A program made the position numbers and the translations under genes. The notes beneath the pieces are model-generated. The model was not told where the DNA came from. It saw only the letters and a program-made list of their open reading frames with translations, and searched no databases. 49,291 nt of DNA from Rugamonas sp. (GTDB lineage Bacteria > Pseudomonadota > Gammaproteobacteria > Burkholderiales > Burkholderiaceae_D): contig NZ_JANXMI010000054.1 of NCBI RefSeq assembly GCF_025354735.1, positions 1 to 49,291 on the forward strand. The letters run 5' to 3'. Shown here piece by piece: positions 18,130-31,044 of the stretch. How positions within the stretch are numbered: the first letter of the stretch is position 1; the number at the start of each line of letters is the position of its first letter.

Positions 18130-18618
18130 TTACTCCGCGCCCTTGTCGGCCGCTTCGTTCGCTTCATCCGCTTCATCCGCGTCATCCGCCTCATCGTCCA
18201 CCGGCGCCGCGCGCGCCGCCGCTTCGGCCGCCGCGTTCTCGTCGTCGAGCGAACGGCTGGCGTTGGCCTGGTCGATCAGCAGCGACAATTCCATGCCGCG
18301 CGAGGTCGACGTGTCGTGCACGAAGTGCAGCATCGGCAGCGTGTGGATGTGCAGGCGCTTGCCCAGCTGGCCGCGCATATAGCCGGCCGCCGCGCTCAGG
18401 CCGTCGACCGTATTCTTCACTTGTTCCTTGCTGTCTTTGAGCATGGTGAAGAAGACCTTGGCGTGCGCGTAGTCGGGCGTGACCTGCACTTCGGTGATGG
18501 TGATCATGCCGACGCGCGGATCTTTCAATTCGTAGGCGACGATTTCGGACAGGTCGCGCTGGATCTGGTCCGCCACGCGCAAGCCGCGCGCGGGTATGTT
18601 TTTGCTGTGCTTAGCCAT
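18130..18618 (-). CDS. rbfA: Ribosome-binding factor A
   Basis: 162 aa from ATG 18618. KH-like 30S maturation factor: [40 protein letters not shown] and ending the core at [18 protein letters not shown]. After about residue 125 comes an acidic tail of Asp/Ala/Glu repeats ([14 protein letters not shown]) encoded by near-perfect 9-base repeats, which is likely disordered and of variable length. Lies between infB and truB. Confidence 0.96.
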   Translation of the reverse strand: MAKHSKNIPARGLRVADQIQRDLSEIVAYELKDPRVGMITITEVQVTPDYAHAKVFFTMLKDSKEQVKNTVDGLSAAAGYMRGQLGKRLHIHTLPMLHFVHDTSTSRGMELSLLIDQANASRSLDDENAAAEAAARAAPVDDEADDADEADEANEAADKGAE

Positions 18619-18635
18619 TTCGGTATTGCTCTTCT

Positions 18636-18675
18636 TAAAATAACAAGTGGACGGGAGCATTATGCGCCCGTCCAC
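18636..18675 (-). promoter_or_regulatory. Hairpin with U-rich tail between infB and rbfA
   Basis: In the minus direction GTGGACGGG (18675-18667) and CCCGTCCAC (18655-18647) form a perfect 9-bp stem with an 11-base loop, followed by TTGTTATTTTA. This looks like a partial intrinsic terminator or an RNA-processing/stability hairpin that could lower rbfA-truB expression relative to infB. Confidence 0.55.
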
Positions 18676-18707
18676 CTGGTCCAACTAGTTCAATCTGATC
18701 TGCTTGA

Positions 18708-21566
18708 TTACAGGGTACGAGCGATTTCCTGCACTTCAAACACTTCCAGCGTGTCGCCGACTTGGATGTCGTTGTAGTTCTTCAGCGACAAGCCGCATTC
18801 CAGACCGGCGCGCACATCTTTGGCGTCGTCCTTGAAGCGTTTGAGCGAGTCGATTTCGCCCGACCAGACCACGATGTTGTTGCGCAGCAGGCGAACCGAG
18901 GAGGCGCGCTTGACCACGCCATCGGTGACCAGACAGCCGGCGATGGCGCCCACTTTCGAGACCAGGATAACCTGGCGGATCTCGACCTGGCCGATGACGG
19001 TTTCGCGTTTTTCCGGCGCTAGCATGCCCGACATCGCCGCTTTGATCTCATCGATCGCATCGTAGATGATGTTGTAGTAACGGATGTCGACGCCGTTCGA
19101 CTCGGCCAGCTTGCGCGCTTGCGCATCGGCACGGGTGTTGAAGCCGATGATGACCGCTTTCGAGGCCACCGCCAGATTGACGTCCGATTCCGTGATGCCG
19201 CCCACGCCGGCGTGCACAACCTGCACACGCACTTCCGAGGTCGACAACTTCTGCAACGACTGCACCAGCGCTTCTTGCGAACCCTGCACGTCGGTCTTGA
19301 TAATCATCGGCAAGTTTTTGACTTCGCCTTCGGCCATCTGGTCGAACATGTTTTCCAGCTTCGCGGCTTGCTGCTTGGCCAGTTTCACGTCGCGGAACTT
19401 ACCTTGACGGAACAGACCAATTTCACGCGCCTTGCGCTCGTCGGCCATGACCATGACTTCTTCGCCGGCGACCGGCACTTCCGTCAAGCCCTGGATTTCG
19501 ACCGGGATCGAAGGACCGGCTTCGTTGATCGCCTTGCCGTTTTCGTCGAGCATGGCGCGCACGCGGCCATAGGACGAACCGGCCAGTATCACGTCGCCGC
19601 GCTTCAGTGTACCGGACTGCACCAGGATGGTCGCAACCGGACCCTTGCCCTTGTCCAGACGGCCTTCGATGACCAGGCCACGGGCCGGGGCGTCGATCGG
19701 CGCTTTCAGTTCCAGCACTTCGGCCTGCAACAACACTTGTTCCAGCAGCGCGTCGATGCCCTCGCCGGTCTTGGCCGACACCGGCACGAATGGCGATTCG
19801 CCACCGTATTCTTCCGGCACCACCTGTTCGGCGACCAGTTCCTGCGTCACACGGTCGACGTTGCCACCCGGTTTGTCGATCTTGTTGATCGCCACCACCA
19901 GCGGCACGCCGGCCGCCTTGGCGTGAGCGATCGCTTCCTTCGTTTGCGGCATCACGCCGTCGTCCGCCGCCACCACCAGGATGACGATGTCGGTGGCTTT
20001 CGCACCACGGGCACGCATGGCCGTAAAGGCTTCGTGACCCGGCGTATCGAGGAAGGTGATGATACCGCGCGGGGTTTCCACGTGGTAGGCACCGATGTGC
20101 TGCGTAATGCCGCCGGCCTCACCCGACGCCACTTTGGCGCGGCGGATGTAATCGAGCAGCGAGGTCTTGCCGTGGTCGACGTGACCCATGACGGTGACCA
20201 CCGGCGCGCGCGGCTTGGACTCGAAGTGAGCGTGCTCACCCTGGTCGGCCAGCAGCGCTTCCGGATCGTCCTGTTCGGCGGCGAAGGCCTTGTGGCCCAT
20301 TTCCTCGACCAGAATCATGGCCGTTTCCTGGTCCAGGACCTGGTTGATGGTGCACATCTGGCCCAGCTTCATCAATTGCTTGATGACTTCGGAAGCCTTG
20401 ACCGACATCTTGTGCGCCAGTTCGGCCACGGTGATGGTTTCGGGCACGTAGACGTCTTTGATGACGGCTTCGGTAGGGGCCTGGAAATTGGTCTCGCGGT
20501 CGTCCGCATGCGATTGACGACGGCCACCCTTGGCGCCACCGCGCCAGCCGTCGCGGCCGGTCGATGGACCGCTGCGGCCCTTGTTCGCACCGCCGCCGGG
20601 GGCGCCGCGTTTTTTCGCGTCGTCCGACCAGGTCGACGAGACATTGGCCGACTTGATCGACTTCTTGTCGGCGGTGACAGGTTTCTTGTCGTCTTTTTTC
20701 TCGCCCGGCTTTTTATCGGCCGGCTTGTGCAGCGTGCCTTCGGCCACTTTCGGCTTGACGGCGACGACCGGCGCGACCGGCTCGGGAGCCTTGATCGCAC
20801 GGCGCGGCGCATTCATCATGGCCTTGATCTGGGCGACTTCATCGGCCACGGCCTTGCGGGCGCGGTCGGTGGCTTCGGCTTTTTCAGCGGCTTCCTTGGC
20901 GACGACGGCGGCTTTTTTCTTCGCTTCGTCGGCGGCGGCCTTTTTCTTTTCCTCGGCGGCGCTGTCGGCGGCCGGTTCGGCACCGGCGGCCACGGCGGTC
21001 GCGGCGGCGGCGGCCTTGACGGCGGCTTTCTTCGCTTCGGCGTCGGCTTCCTTCTTGGCGTCCGCTTCGGCCTGGGCGGTCGCTTTCGCTTGCGCATCCT
21101 TCTCGGCGTCGAGCTTGGCCAGGTGCTCCTGCTTCTCGCGCAGGTCGGCTTCCTGACGGGCGATCAATTCAGCCTGCTTGCGGGCTTCCTCTTCGCGGCG
21201 GGCGACGTCGGCCGGATCGATGACCGGCGCGGCCGGCGCGGCGGCGGCCGGCGCGGGCACATCATCGCGCTGCACGAAGGTGCGCACTTTCTTGACGGCG
21301 ACCTGGATCGTGCGCGACTTGCCCGTGGCGTCGGCCTGCTTGATCTCGGTCGTTTCCTTGCGCGTCAGTGTGATTTTTTTCTTTTCGGTGTCCGACGCTG
21401 CGCCGTGGGTGCGGCGCAGGTGATCCAAAAGCTTATCCTTATCATCTTTCGACAATGGATCTGACGTCGAACTTTTATCGACGCCGGCAGAACGCAGCTG
21501 CGTCAGCAGCAAGTCTGCAGGCATCTTCAGTTCGGTGGCAAATTGGGCTACGTTGTTACTCGCCAT
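18708..21566 (-). CDS. infB: Translation initiation factor IF-2
   Basis: 952 aa. IF2-N domain [20 protein letters not shown] at the start, then about 330 residues of Ala/Lys/Glu-rich linker with coiled-coil character and an Arg/Gly patch. A second IF2-N ([20 protein letters not shown]) precedes the G domain: [43 protein letters not shown]. Domains II-IV follow with the IF2 C-terminal signature [18 protein letters not shown]-like segment ([20 protein letters not shown]). It places initiator tRNA on the 30S subunit. Starts 46 bases after nusA. Confidence 0.98.
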   Translation of the reverse strand: MASNNVAQFATELKMPADLLLTQLRSAGVDKSSTSDPLSKDDKDKLLDHLRRTHGAASDTEKKKITLTRKETTEIKQADATGKSRTIQVAVKKVRTFVQRDDVPAPAAAAPAAPVIDPADVARREEEARKQAELIARQEADLREKQEHLAKLDAEKDAQAKATAQAEADAKKEADAEAKKAAVKAAAAATAVAAGAEPAADSAAEEKKKAAADEAKKKAAVVAKEAAEKAEATDRARKAVADEVAQIKAMMNAPRRAIKAPEPVAPVVAVKPKVAEGTLHKPADKKPGEKKDDKKPVTADKKSIKSANVSSTWSDDAKKRGAPGGGANKGRSGPSTGRDGWRGGAKGGRRQSHADDRETNFQAPTEAVIKDVYVPETITVAELAHKMSVKASEVIKQLMKLGQMCTINQVLDQETAMILVEEMGHKAFAAEQDDPEALLADQGEHAHFESKPRAPVVTVMGHVDHGKTSLLDYIRRAKVASGEAGGITQHIGAYHVETPRGIITFLDTPGHEAFTAMRARGAKATDIVILVVAADDGVMPQTKEAIAHAKAAGVPLVVAINKIDKPGGNVDRVTQELVAEQVVPEEYGGESPFVPVSAKTGEGIDALLEQVLLQAEVLELKAPIDAPARGLVIEGRLDKGKGPVATILVQSGTLKRGDVILAGSSYGRVRAMLDENGKAINEAGPSIPVEIQGLTEVPVAGEEVMVMADERKAREIGLFRQGKFRDVKLAKQQAAKLENMFDQMAEGEVKNLPMIIKTDVQGSQEALVQSLQKLSTSEVRVQVVHAGVGGITESDVNLAVASKAVIIGFNTRADAQARKLAESNGVDIRYYNIIYDAIDEIKAAMSGMLAPEKRETVIGQVEIRQVILVSKVGAIAGCLVTDGVVKRASSVRLLRNNIVVWSGEIDSLKRFKDDAKDVRAGLECGLSLKNYNDIQVGDTLEVFEVQEIARTL

Positions 21567-21612
21567 TCAGTCCTCTTTTCTATGTGTCGCGGAGATGATA
21601 AAGATACTCAAA

Positions 21613-23663
<2,051 letters not shown>

Positions 23664-23717
23664 GAAATTCTCCAAATCAAGGTCTGTTACTCGACAGACC
23701 ATGCAAAACGATTTACC

Positions 23718-23742
23718 AAAAAAAAAATGGGCATCTGCCCAT
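23718..23742 (-). terminator. Intrinsic terminator in the rimP-nusA-infB leader (attenuator candidate)
   Basis: The palindrome ATGGGCATCTGCCCAT (23727-23742) is followed in the minus direction by ten U (run of A at 23718-23727). With flanking A-U and G-U pairs the stem can reach nine pairs. It lies 54 bases before the rimP start and downstream of the promoter at 23825-23853, so it can stop the operon's own transcript, not only read-through from rluB. Confidence 0.75.
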
Positions 23743-23780
23743 CTTCTTGTATTCCTAGCCAGATGAAAGCAGTTTTGAGC

Positions 23781-23795
23781 AGTCTTGGTAAGACT
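23781..23795 (-). promoter_or_regulatory. Small hairpin in the rimP leader
   Basis: AGTCTT-GGT-AAGACT, a perfect 6-bp inverted repeat, sits about 40 bases upstream of the leader terminator. It may be part of the fold that decides whether the terminator forms, or a pausing hairpin. Confidence 0.4.
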
Positions 23796-23824
23796 CCCCG
23801 CGAACAACTTTTCCTAGGCTGCCT

Positions 23825-23853
23825 ATTATAACCGCTTATTGACTGCACCGCAA
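23825..23853 (-). promoter_or_regulatory. Sigma-70 promoter of rimP-nusA-infB
   Basis: Minus strand: TTGCGG (23853-23848), 17-base spacer, perfect TATAAT (23830-23825). The transcript would start near 23818, leaving a leader of about 155 bases. An inverted repeat CTGCACCG/CGGTGCAG (23843-23872, 14-base spacer) overlaps the -35 element. Confidence 0.7.
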
Positions 23854-23934
23854 TGCTGCACGGGCGGTGCAGACCGGCTTACAACAGTGCAAAAGTGGCT
23901 ACAAAGGGCTAAAAGCGGGCAAAATACGTGCGAC

Positions 23935-25975
23935 TCAAGCTTTGCGGCGACGCGGCGTGCCATGGTCGATGGCACCGCCGCGCGGCGCCTGGCCACGGCG
24001 CGCGCCGCCGGCATTGCCGAAACCGAAAGTGGTCTGCAAGGGGTCCGGCTGACGGGGGCGCTGCGGACCATTGCCGCCCGGCTGGCCGCCACCGGCACCG
24101 GCACCGCCCTGGCCCTGGCCGCGGGCCTGACCTTGCGGACGCGCCTGGCCATCGAAGGCGGTACCGCTAGGACGGCCACCACCGTAACCGGCCGGACCTT
24201 GCGGACGCCCGCCGGGACGGCCGGAACCTTGCGGCGCACCGCCCGGACGACCGGAACCCTGGCCGGCGCCGCCTGGACGGCCCTGGCCCTGATACTGGCC
24301 CGGTGCGCGTCCCGCGCCGCGCGGCGCTTTCGGGAAGGGATCGGCGTTTTTGTTGCTGACATCGGCGCGATTGCCGTTGGGCTCGTCGCGCTCCTCACGG
24401 TCTTCGCGGCCCATGGCGCCGCGTTCGGTGCCGCGCTCATTGCCACGGCCCGGCTTCTGGCCGCCCCGTGCCGGCGCGCGGCCATCGGCCTCCGGCGCGC
24501 CTTTTTTCTCGACGCCGTAAATCGCCATGAAATCGCGCACGCCGTTTTCTTCCAGCTCTTCCCAGCGGCCGCGTTTCAGGTTGCTCGGCAAAGACATCGC
24601 GCCGTAGCGGGTACGGATCAGGCGCGACACGGTCAGGCCGATGGCCTCGAACATGCGGCGCACTTCGCGGTTGCGGCCTTCGCCGATGACCACACGATAC
24701 CACTTGTTGATGCCTTCGCCGCCGCCGTCGGCGATCTTGGAGAAGTTCGCCAAGCCGTCGTCGAGCTCGACGCCGGCCAGCAGTTTCTGGCGCATGCCCT
24801 CTTCCAGCTCGCCCAGCGTGCGCACCGCGTATTCGCGGTCGATGCCGTAGCGCGGGTGCATCAGGCGGTTGGCCAGGTCACCGGAGGTGGTGAACAGCAG
24901 CAAGCCTTCGGTGTTGAAGTCGAGGCGGCCGACGGCCAGCCACTTGCCAGCCTTCATCGTCGGCAGGCGGTCGAACACGGATGGACGGCCGTCCGGATCG
25001 TCGTTGCTGACGATTTCGCCGGCAGGCTTGTGATAAATGAGCACGCGCGGCGGCTTCTTGCTGACGCGGCGCTGAATCAGCTTGCCGTTGATGCGGACGT
25101 GATCGGTCGCCAGGATGCGCTGGCCGATGTGAGCCGGTTCGCCGTTCACCGACACGCGGCCGGCGACGATCAATTCTTCCATGTCGCGGCGCGAACCGAG
25201 ACCGGCTTCGGCCAGCACCTTGTGCAGCTTGGGCGCATCGTCGTCGGAGGTCAGGTCGCGGCGCACGGCGGCCTTGGCCAGCACGCGGCCCTTGAGCGGC
25301 TCCTCGCTGTCGAAGGCGTCCGAGGTGACGAAGGAAAACACGTCGTCGTCACCGTCGTCGTCGGCCGAGGGCGCGGCGCCGCGCGGCTGCTGCAGCTTGC
25401 CGCCCTTGCCGCGTGGCTGACCCTGGCCCGGTTTGCCGGGGCCGCGCGCTTCGCTGCGCGGACCGCGTTCGTGGCGTGGCTTGCCGTCTTTCGGCCAAAC
25501 ACCCTCGGCGTCGGCGGCCGCTTCGCCTTCGACGGCGACGACCGGCTCGGGACGCGGCATCGATGCTTCACGGGCGGCGCGCTGTTCGCGCATCTGGCGC
25601 GGGCCGCGCGGCGGACGCGGGCCACGGTCGGCGCGCTCGCCGGCGGCGGCAGGAGCGGCGGACGCTTCAACTGCCGGGCTTGCCGAACCGGCGCTGGCGT
25701 CGGCTTCGACGGCGGCCGCCGCAGCCTTGGCGGCCGGTTTGGCGCGGGCTTTTTTCACAGGCGCATCGGCATCGGCGGCGGCAACGGCGGGCATGCCATC
25801 GGCCGGCGCGGCGGCGCTGTCGGCCTTGGGCTTGCGTTTCGGCTTGGCGGCGGGCGCCGCGCCACCATCGGCTGCGGCCGCGGTGGTCGCGTCGGCTTCG
25901 ATCTGGGCTTTGGTGCGGCGCTTAGGCTTGGCGACCACTTCGGCGGCGATGTCGCCGGTGACTGTCTCTTTGGTA

Positions 25976-25989
<14 letters not shown>
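23935..25989 (-). CDS. rluB: Ribosomal large-subunit pseudouridine synthase B with long disordered tails
   Basis: 684 aa from ATG 25989; the catalytic enzyme needs only about 250. Residues 1-235 are Ala/Lys/Pro/Arg-rich with many AAK and PKRK blocks. Then the S4 RNA-binding domain ([20 protein letters not shown]) and the RsuA-type core: [20 protein letters not shown] with the catalytic Asp, [15 protein letters not shown], and [20 protein letters not shown]. The last ~170 residues are Gly/Arg/Gln/Pro repeats ([17 protein letters not shown] type) resembling RGG boxes. Both tails are likely RNA-binding and disordered. The gene overlaps scpB by 14 bases. Confidence 0.95.
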
Positions 25990-26737
<748 letters not shown>

Positions 26738-26774
26738 AGCACTCTTGTGGTTGCATTTATATGCAAGAAAGAAC

Positions 26775-26948
26775 TCAATTACCTTCAGTGAGGCGGTGGG
26801 CCGGCATCATCGATGTCGCCTGGCTAGAAATACTCGCTGAAGCTGTTTTTTCCGACGCCCTGGCCGATGCGCGCTGAGCGGGAGTCATACCGGTGGCGAG
26901 AACTGCCACCGACGGCCTGCGGTATCCCGCAGCAACCGTTGATTTCAT
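26775..26948 (-). CDS. Doubtful 57-aa ORF between glk and scpB
   Basis: The 365 bases between glk and scpB contain one possible small minus-strand frame from ATG 26948 ([20 protein letters not shown]) with AGGA ten bases before it, Ser/Ala-rich and ending HRLTEGN. There is no signal peptide or known motif. The rest of the gap holds nothing I can identify. It may be chance. Confidence 0.25.
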   Translation of the reverse strand: MKSTVAAGYRRPSVAVLATGMTPAQRASARASEKTASASISSQATSMMPAHRLTEGN

Positions 26949-27102
26949 TGAAACGCATTCCTGGCGTCGCGCTTTCGGGCGAAAACGAACACGAAAAACT
27001 GGAACGTGACTAGCCGCTTCATCCAACACAGCGAATTGTACCTGATAAAATCGTCAAAAGCGCATTTTGCTGTGCGGATAAGTCAATGTCCTATCCCACG
27101 GC

Positions 27103-28128
27103 TTACGATTTGGCAAGCTTTTCCGATAAAATTGCAGAAACACCAACGAAAGCCGGATAGTCGGCCGTCACCACAAACGTCGGCACTTGCGCCAGATAGT
27201 CGGAGAAGCGGCCTTTTTGCTCGAAACGGCGGCGGAAGCCGGAAGCGTCGAAGCGCGCGCCCAGCTTGGGCACGATGCCGCCGCCGATATAGATGCCGCC
27301 CTGCGCGCCCAGCGTGATGGCGACGTTGCCGGCGATGGTGCCCAGCATGCCGCAAAAGTTTTCGATGGCGGCGTCGCACAGCGGGCACTCGCCGGCCAGC
27401 GCGCGGCGCGTGATTTCCGGCGCCGCGATGTCGGCCGGCGGCACGCCGGCCTGGTCGGCCAGCGCGCGGTAGATCAATTCGATGCCGGCGCCGGACAACA
27501 TGCGCTCGGCCGACACGTGCTTGAACTCGCGCCAGGCGAATTGCAGGATGGCCACTTCGGTTTCATTGGCTGGCGAAAAGGTGACGTGGCCGCCTTCGCT
27601 GAGCAGCGCGGTCCAGCCGGTGGCGGACGGGATCAGGCCGGACACGCCCAGACCGGTACCGGCGCCGACCAGGCCGATGGTGCAGTCCGCCACGGCTGCG
27701 CCGCCGCCGACCTGGTGCTTCTGCGTGGCCGACAGCAGCGGCAGCGAGCGGGCCAGCGCCGTGAAATCGTTGACGACCAGCAGCGTGTCGAAACCGCACT
27801 CCTGGCGCAGCGCCTCGATCGAGAATTCCCAGTGATGGTTGGTCATGCGCACGAAATCGGACGTGACCGGATTGGCGATGGCGATGGCGCCATGGCGGAT
27901 ATTGTCGATGCCGGCGCCGGCCACCGTCGGCGACGCCAGGTAGGCCAGCAGCGCGGCGGCCAGCGACGGATAGTCGGCGCACGGCAGCACTTCGATCTTC
28001 TCGATCCGGCCCGGCGCCAGTTCCAGCGCGAAGCGCGCGTTGGTGCCGCCCACGTCCGCCAGCAAATGAGGGCCGTCGGCAAAACCGGCGTGGAGGGAGT
28101 GTGGCGCAGGGGAGGACAAGACGGTCAT
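27103..28128 (-). CDS. glk: Glucokinase
   Basis: 341 aa from ATG 28128. Bacterial Glk (ROK-independent) family: [19 protein letters not shown] (phosphate loop, about 22-40), [15 protein letters not shown] (catalytic Asp in NDF), [17 protein letters not shown] (ATP site), [12 protein letters not shown] (sugar-binding Glu/His) and [14 protein letters not shown] near the C-terminus. Phosphorylates glucose with ATP in the cytoplasm. The frame extends upstream to 28239, but the N-terminal extra residues are not family-like. Confidence 0.95.
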   Translation of the reverse strand: MTVLSSPAPHSLHAGFADGPHLLADVGGTNARFALELAPGRIEKIEVLPCADYPSLAAALLAYLASPTVAGAGIDNIRHGAIAIANPVTSDFVRMTNHHWEFSIEALRQECGFDTLLVVNDFTALARSLPLLSATQKHQVGGGAAVADCTIGLVGAGTGLGVSGLIPSATGWTALLSEGGHVTFSPANETEVAILQFAWREFKHVSAERMLSGAGIELIYRALADQAGVPPADIAAPEITRRALAGECPLCDAAIENFCGMLGTIAGNVAITLGAQGGIYIGGGIVPKLGARFDASGFRRRFEQKGRFSDYLAQVPTFVVTADYPAFVGVSAILSEKLAKS

Positions 28129-28305
28129 GGTTGGCAGAAGATAGTTGAGGGCTAAGCTTAATGGATATAGCCAGCAGGACGCAAGCCCGGATTGTAGTTT
28201 TAGTACACCAGAGCAGGGGCAGCGCCTTGATCGTGACACGTGGGATGCGCAACGAGCAGGGGCCGGGAACGTTCTACTACCGCTTCCGGCATCGGCAGCT
28301 TGCGC

Positions 28306-29268
28306 TTATTGCTGTATACCCTGACTGAGTTCTTCCACCACTTCCAGCGGCGCCGGCGCGAAGGCGGCGTTCCACGCGTCGAGGCCGCCGTGCAGCGGTT
28401 TGGCGCGCTTGTAGCCGTGGGTGTGCAACTCCTTGGCCACGTGGGCGGCCGAGACGTCGTTGGGGCAGCTGCAATAGACGATGATGTAGCGGTCTTTCGG
28501 CAGCGATGCGATGGCCGGGATGGGCTCGCCGCCGTTGAAGATCAGCGCGCCGGGAATGGCCGGCTCCAGCATCTGCGCCGTCACGCTGCGGGCGTCGACC
28601 AGCACCGGTTCCAGGCCCTGGTCTATCAATTTCTGCAACTCTTCGACGGTGATGCGGTCGACCTGCACCGACTGGTGGAAGCGCTTGCGCTCGACATACT
28701 TGAACGACACGAACATCAGCAGCAGCACGCCGAGCACGATCAGCGCCGTCGTGCCCATGGTGCTGAGGATGTCGAGCACCTGGTCGATGCTGGTGTGGAA
28801 GAAGGAGCCGATGCCGATGCCGGTGCCGCTCCACATCAGGCCGCCGGCGATGCTGAAGCTGAGGAAACGGGCGTTGCTGGTGCCCATAGCGCCGGCCAGC
28901 GGCGGCGCGATCGTGTTGAAACCGGGAATGAATTTGGCGACCACCAGCGCTTTCGGACCCCAGCGGTTGAAGTTGTCCTCGGTCTGGCTGACGCAGTAAT
29001 CGGGCGACAGCGAGATGCGGCACAGCAGCTTGAGGATGCGCTTGCCATAGTGGCGGCCGGCGCGGAACCAGAAATAATCGCTGATGAGACAGGCCACCAT
29101 GCTGACGACGAGCACGGACGCCCAACTGGTGTCGCCGTCGACCGACAGCGCGCCGGCGACGATCAGCAGGGGGAAGGCCGGGATCGGCAAGCCTATCTGC
29201 TCGACCAGAACCACGGCGAACACAATCAGTACGCCGTATTGTTGTAGCAGTAGTATTAAGTTCGCCAT
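28306..29268 (-). CDS. DedA-family membrane protein fused to a rhodanese domain
   Basis: 320 aa. Residues 1-205 are a DedA/VTT protein: VVLVEQIGLPIPAFPLLIVA, then FRAGRHYGKRILKL, KFIPGFNTIAPPLAGAMG with the conserved F-x-P-G/R element, and several membrane helices. DedA proteins are linked to lipid-carrier recycling and membrane-potential maintenance. Residues about 210-310 are a cytoplasmic rhodanese domain with VLVDARSVTAQM and the active-site loop VYCSCPNDVSAAHVA (Cys present). The fusion suggests sulfur or redox input into the transporter. Follows the peptide importer genes after 56 bases and could be their last gene. Confidence 0.92.
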   Translation of the reverse strand: MANLILLLQQYGVLIVFAVVLVEQIGLPIPAFPLLIVAGALSVDGDTSWASVLVVSMVACLISDYFWFRAGRHYGKRILKLLCRISLSPDYCVSQTEDNFNRWGPKALVVAKFIPGFNTIAPPLAGAMGTSNARFLSFSIAGGLMWSGTGIGIGSFFHTSIDQVLDILSTMGTTALIVLGVLLLMFVSFKYVERKRFHQSVQVDRITVEELQKLIDQGLEPVLVDARSVTAQMLEPAIPGALIFNGGEPIPAIASLPKDRYIIVYCSCPNDVSAAHVAKELHTHGYKRAKPLHGGLDAWNAAFAPAPLEVVEELSQGIQQ

Positions 29269-29324
29269 AACAGATATCTTATCTCAAAAACCGAATGTCG
29301 GCGGCGCGGGCTCGCGCGGTCGTA

Positions 29325-31037
29325 TCAAAGTGGCACACCCCGGGGGATGGCCGACAGCAGCGCCTGCGTGTACGGGTGCTGCGGCTGGCGGTACAACTGG
29401 TCGGCATCGGCCATTTCCACCACCCGCCCTTGATGCATCACCATCACCTGGTCGGCCATGTAGCGCACCACCGCCAGGTCGTGCGAAATGAAAATATAGG
29501 ACAGGCCCAGTTCGTCCTGCAAATCCTGTAGCAGGTTCAGCACCTGCGCCTGCACCGACACGTCCAGCGCCGACACCGATTCATCGCAGACCAAGATGTC
29601 GGGCTGCATGGTCAGGCAACGGGCGATGGCGATGCGCTGCCGCTGGCCGCCGGAGAACTCGTGCGGGTAGCGGTGCAAAGCATGTGCGGGCAATCCGACT
29701 TTTTCCAATAGTAAATATGCGGCGGCCGTGCGGGCGCGGTCGTCGGCGCCGATGCGGTGGATGCGCATCGGCTCGAGCAGGATCTGGCCGACCGTGAAGC
29801 GCGGGTTCAGCGAGGCGTAGGGGTTCTGGAAAATGATCTGGATGCGGCGTTTGTAGGGCCGGTACTGGCTGGCCGACATCGCCAGCAGATCGCGGCCCTC
29901 GAACAGCGCGCTGCCGCCGCTGGCCCGGTGCAGCCGCAGCAGCGTCAGGCCGAGCGTGGTTTTGCCGGAGCCCGATTCGCCGACAATGCCCAGCGTCTTG
30001 CCGCGCGCCAGCGTGAACGACACGTCCTTGACGGCCTGGAATTCGCGCCGGCCGAACCAGCCGTCGCGCAGCTGGAAGCTTTTGCTGAGCTGGTCGACCA
30101 CCAGCAGCGGCGTGTCGCCGGCCGCCGAACCGCGCACGCGCTGGGGTGGGTGGGCGGCGGCGCCCTGCCCGCCCGCCAGTGCGGCGCCGGCCAGATAGTC
30201 GCCGATCACGGGCAGCCGCCACGGCCGCGCGTCCAGCGGCGGCCGGCAGTGCAGCAGCGCGCGCGTGTAGGCGTCCTGCGGCCGCTCGAAAATCTGCCGC
30301 ACGGCGCCGGCCTCGCGCACTTCGCCGTGGCGCATGACGATGACGTGGTCGGCGATCTCGCCCACCAGCGCCAGGTCGTGGGTGATGAACAGTATCGACA
30401 TCTGGCGCTTTTTTTGCAGCGCGGCGAGCAGCGCCATGATCTGCTTCTGTATCGTCACGTCGAGCGCCGTGGTCGGCTCGTCGGCGATCAGCAGTTTCGG
30501 TTCGCAGGCGATGGCCATGGCGATCATCACGCGCTGCTGCTGGCCGCCGGACAGCTGGTTCGGATAGGCGTCGATCTTGTGCGCCGGATCGGGAATGCCG
30601 ACCTCGTCGAGCAGCGCCAGCGTCCGCAACCGCGCTTGCCGCCCGTTCATGCCCATGTGCAGGCGCAGCACCTCGGCGATCTGGTAGCCGACCGTAAACA
30701 CGGGATTGAGCGAGGACATCGGTTCCTGGAAAATCATCGCGATATCCTTGCCGCACAGGGCGCGCCGTTCGCGCGGCGTCAGTTGCAGCAGTTCGCGGCC
30801 GTCGAAGACGATGCTGCTGAGCGCGTCGACGCTGCTGTTTTCCGCCGGCAGCAGCCCCATCACCGCCAGCGCGCTGACCGACTTGCCGCTGCCCGATTCG
30901 CCCACCAGCGCGACGGTGGCGTTGCGCGGCACGCCGAAGGAAACGCCTTTGACGGCCTCGAAGCTGCTGTGCCGGTCGATCCGGAAGCCGACGCGCAGGC
31001 CGCGCACTTCCAGCAACGGGGTCGGATCGTTCGTCAT
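29325..31037 (-). CDS. yejF: Peptide ABC importer, double ATP-binding protein (YejF-like)
   Basis: 570 aa carrying two complete ABC ATPases. NBD1: VGESGSGKSVSALAVMG, LSGGQQQRVMIAMAIA and LLIADEPTTALDV. NBD2 (from about 310): VGESGSGKTTLGLTLLRL, FSGGQRQRIAIARCL and ILVCDESVSALDV, with DES in place of the usual DEP. Oligopeptide/dipeptide-type C-terminal motifs follow each (YTRALLHCRPP, YTQALLSAIPRG). It energises the permeases encoded just upstream (7-base gap). The symbol is by operon resemblance to E. coli yejABEF. Confidence 0.93.
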   Translation of the reverse strand: MTNDPTPLLEVRGLRVGFRIDRHSSFEAVKGVSFGVPRNATVALVGESGSGKSVSALAVMGLLPAENSSVDALSSIVFDGRELLQLTPRERRALCGKDIAMIFQEPMSSLNPVFTVGYQIAEVLRLHMGMNGRQARLRTLALLDEVGIPDPAHKIDAYPNQLSGGQQQRVMIAMAIACEPKLLIADEPTTALDVTIQKQIMALLAALQKKRQMSILFITHDLALVGEIADHVIVMRHGEVREAGAVRQIFERPQDAYTRALLHCRPPLDARPWRLPVIGDYLAGAALAGGQGAAAHPPQRVRGSAAGDTPLLVVDQLSKSFQLRDGWFGRREFQAVKDVSFTLARGKTLGIVGESGSGKTTLGLTLLRLHRASGGSALFEGRDLLAMSASQYRPYKRRIQIIFQNPYASLNPRFTVGQILLEPMRIHRIGADDRARTAAAYLLLEKVGLPAHALHRYPHEFSGGQRQRIAIARCLTMQPDILVCDESVSALDVSVQAQVLNLLQDLQDELGLSYIFISHDLAVVRYMADQVMVMHQGRVVEMADADQLYRQPQHPYTQALLSAIPRGVPL

Positions 31038-31044
31038 GGCCGCC

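Noticed and set aside
18140-18200. 9-base tandem repeats at the 3' end of rbfA as a possible CRISPR-like or regulatory repeat
   Set aside because: They encode the acidic RbfA tail in frame and lack spacers.
23713-23742. Ten-codon ORF (MGRCPFFFW) running through the rimP-leader terminator, with three Phe codons
   Set aside because: The Phe codons are simply the poly-U tract read in frame, the ribosome site is poor and stalling there makes no regulatory sense for rimP. Coincidence is more likely than a leader peptide.
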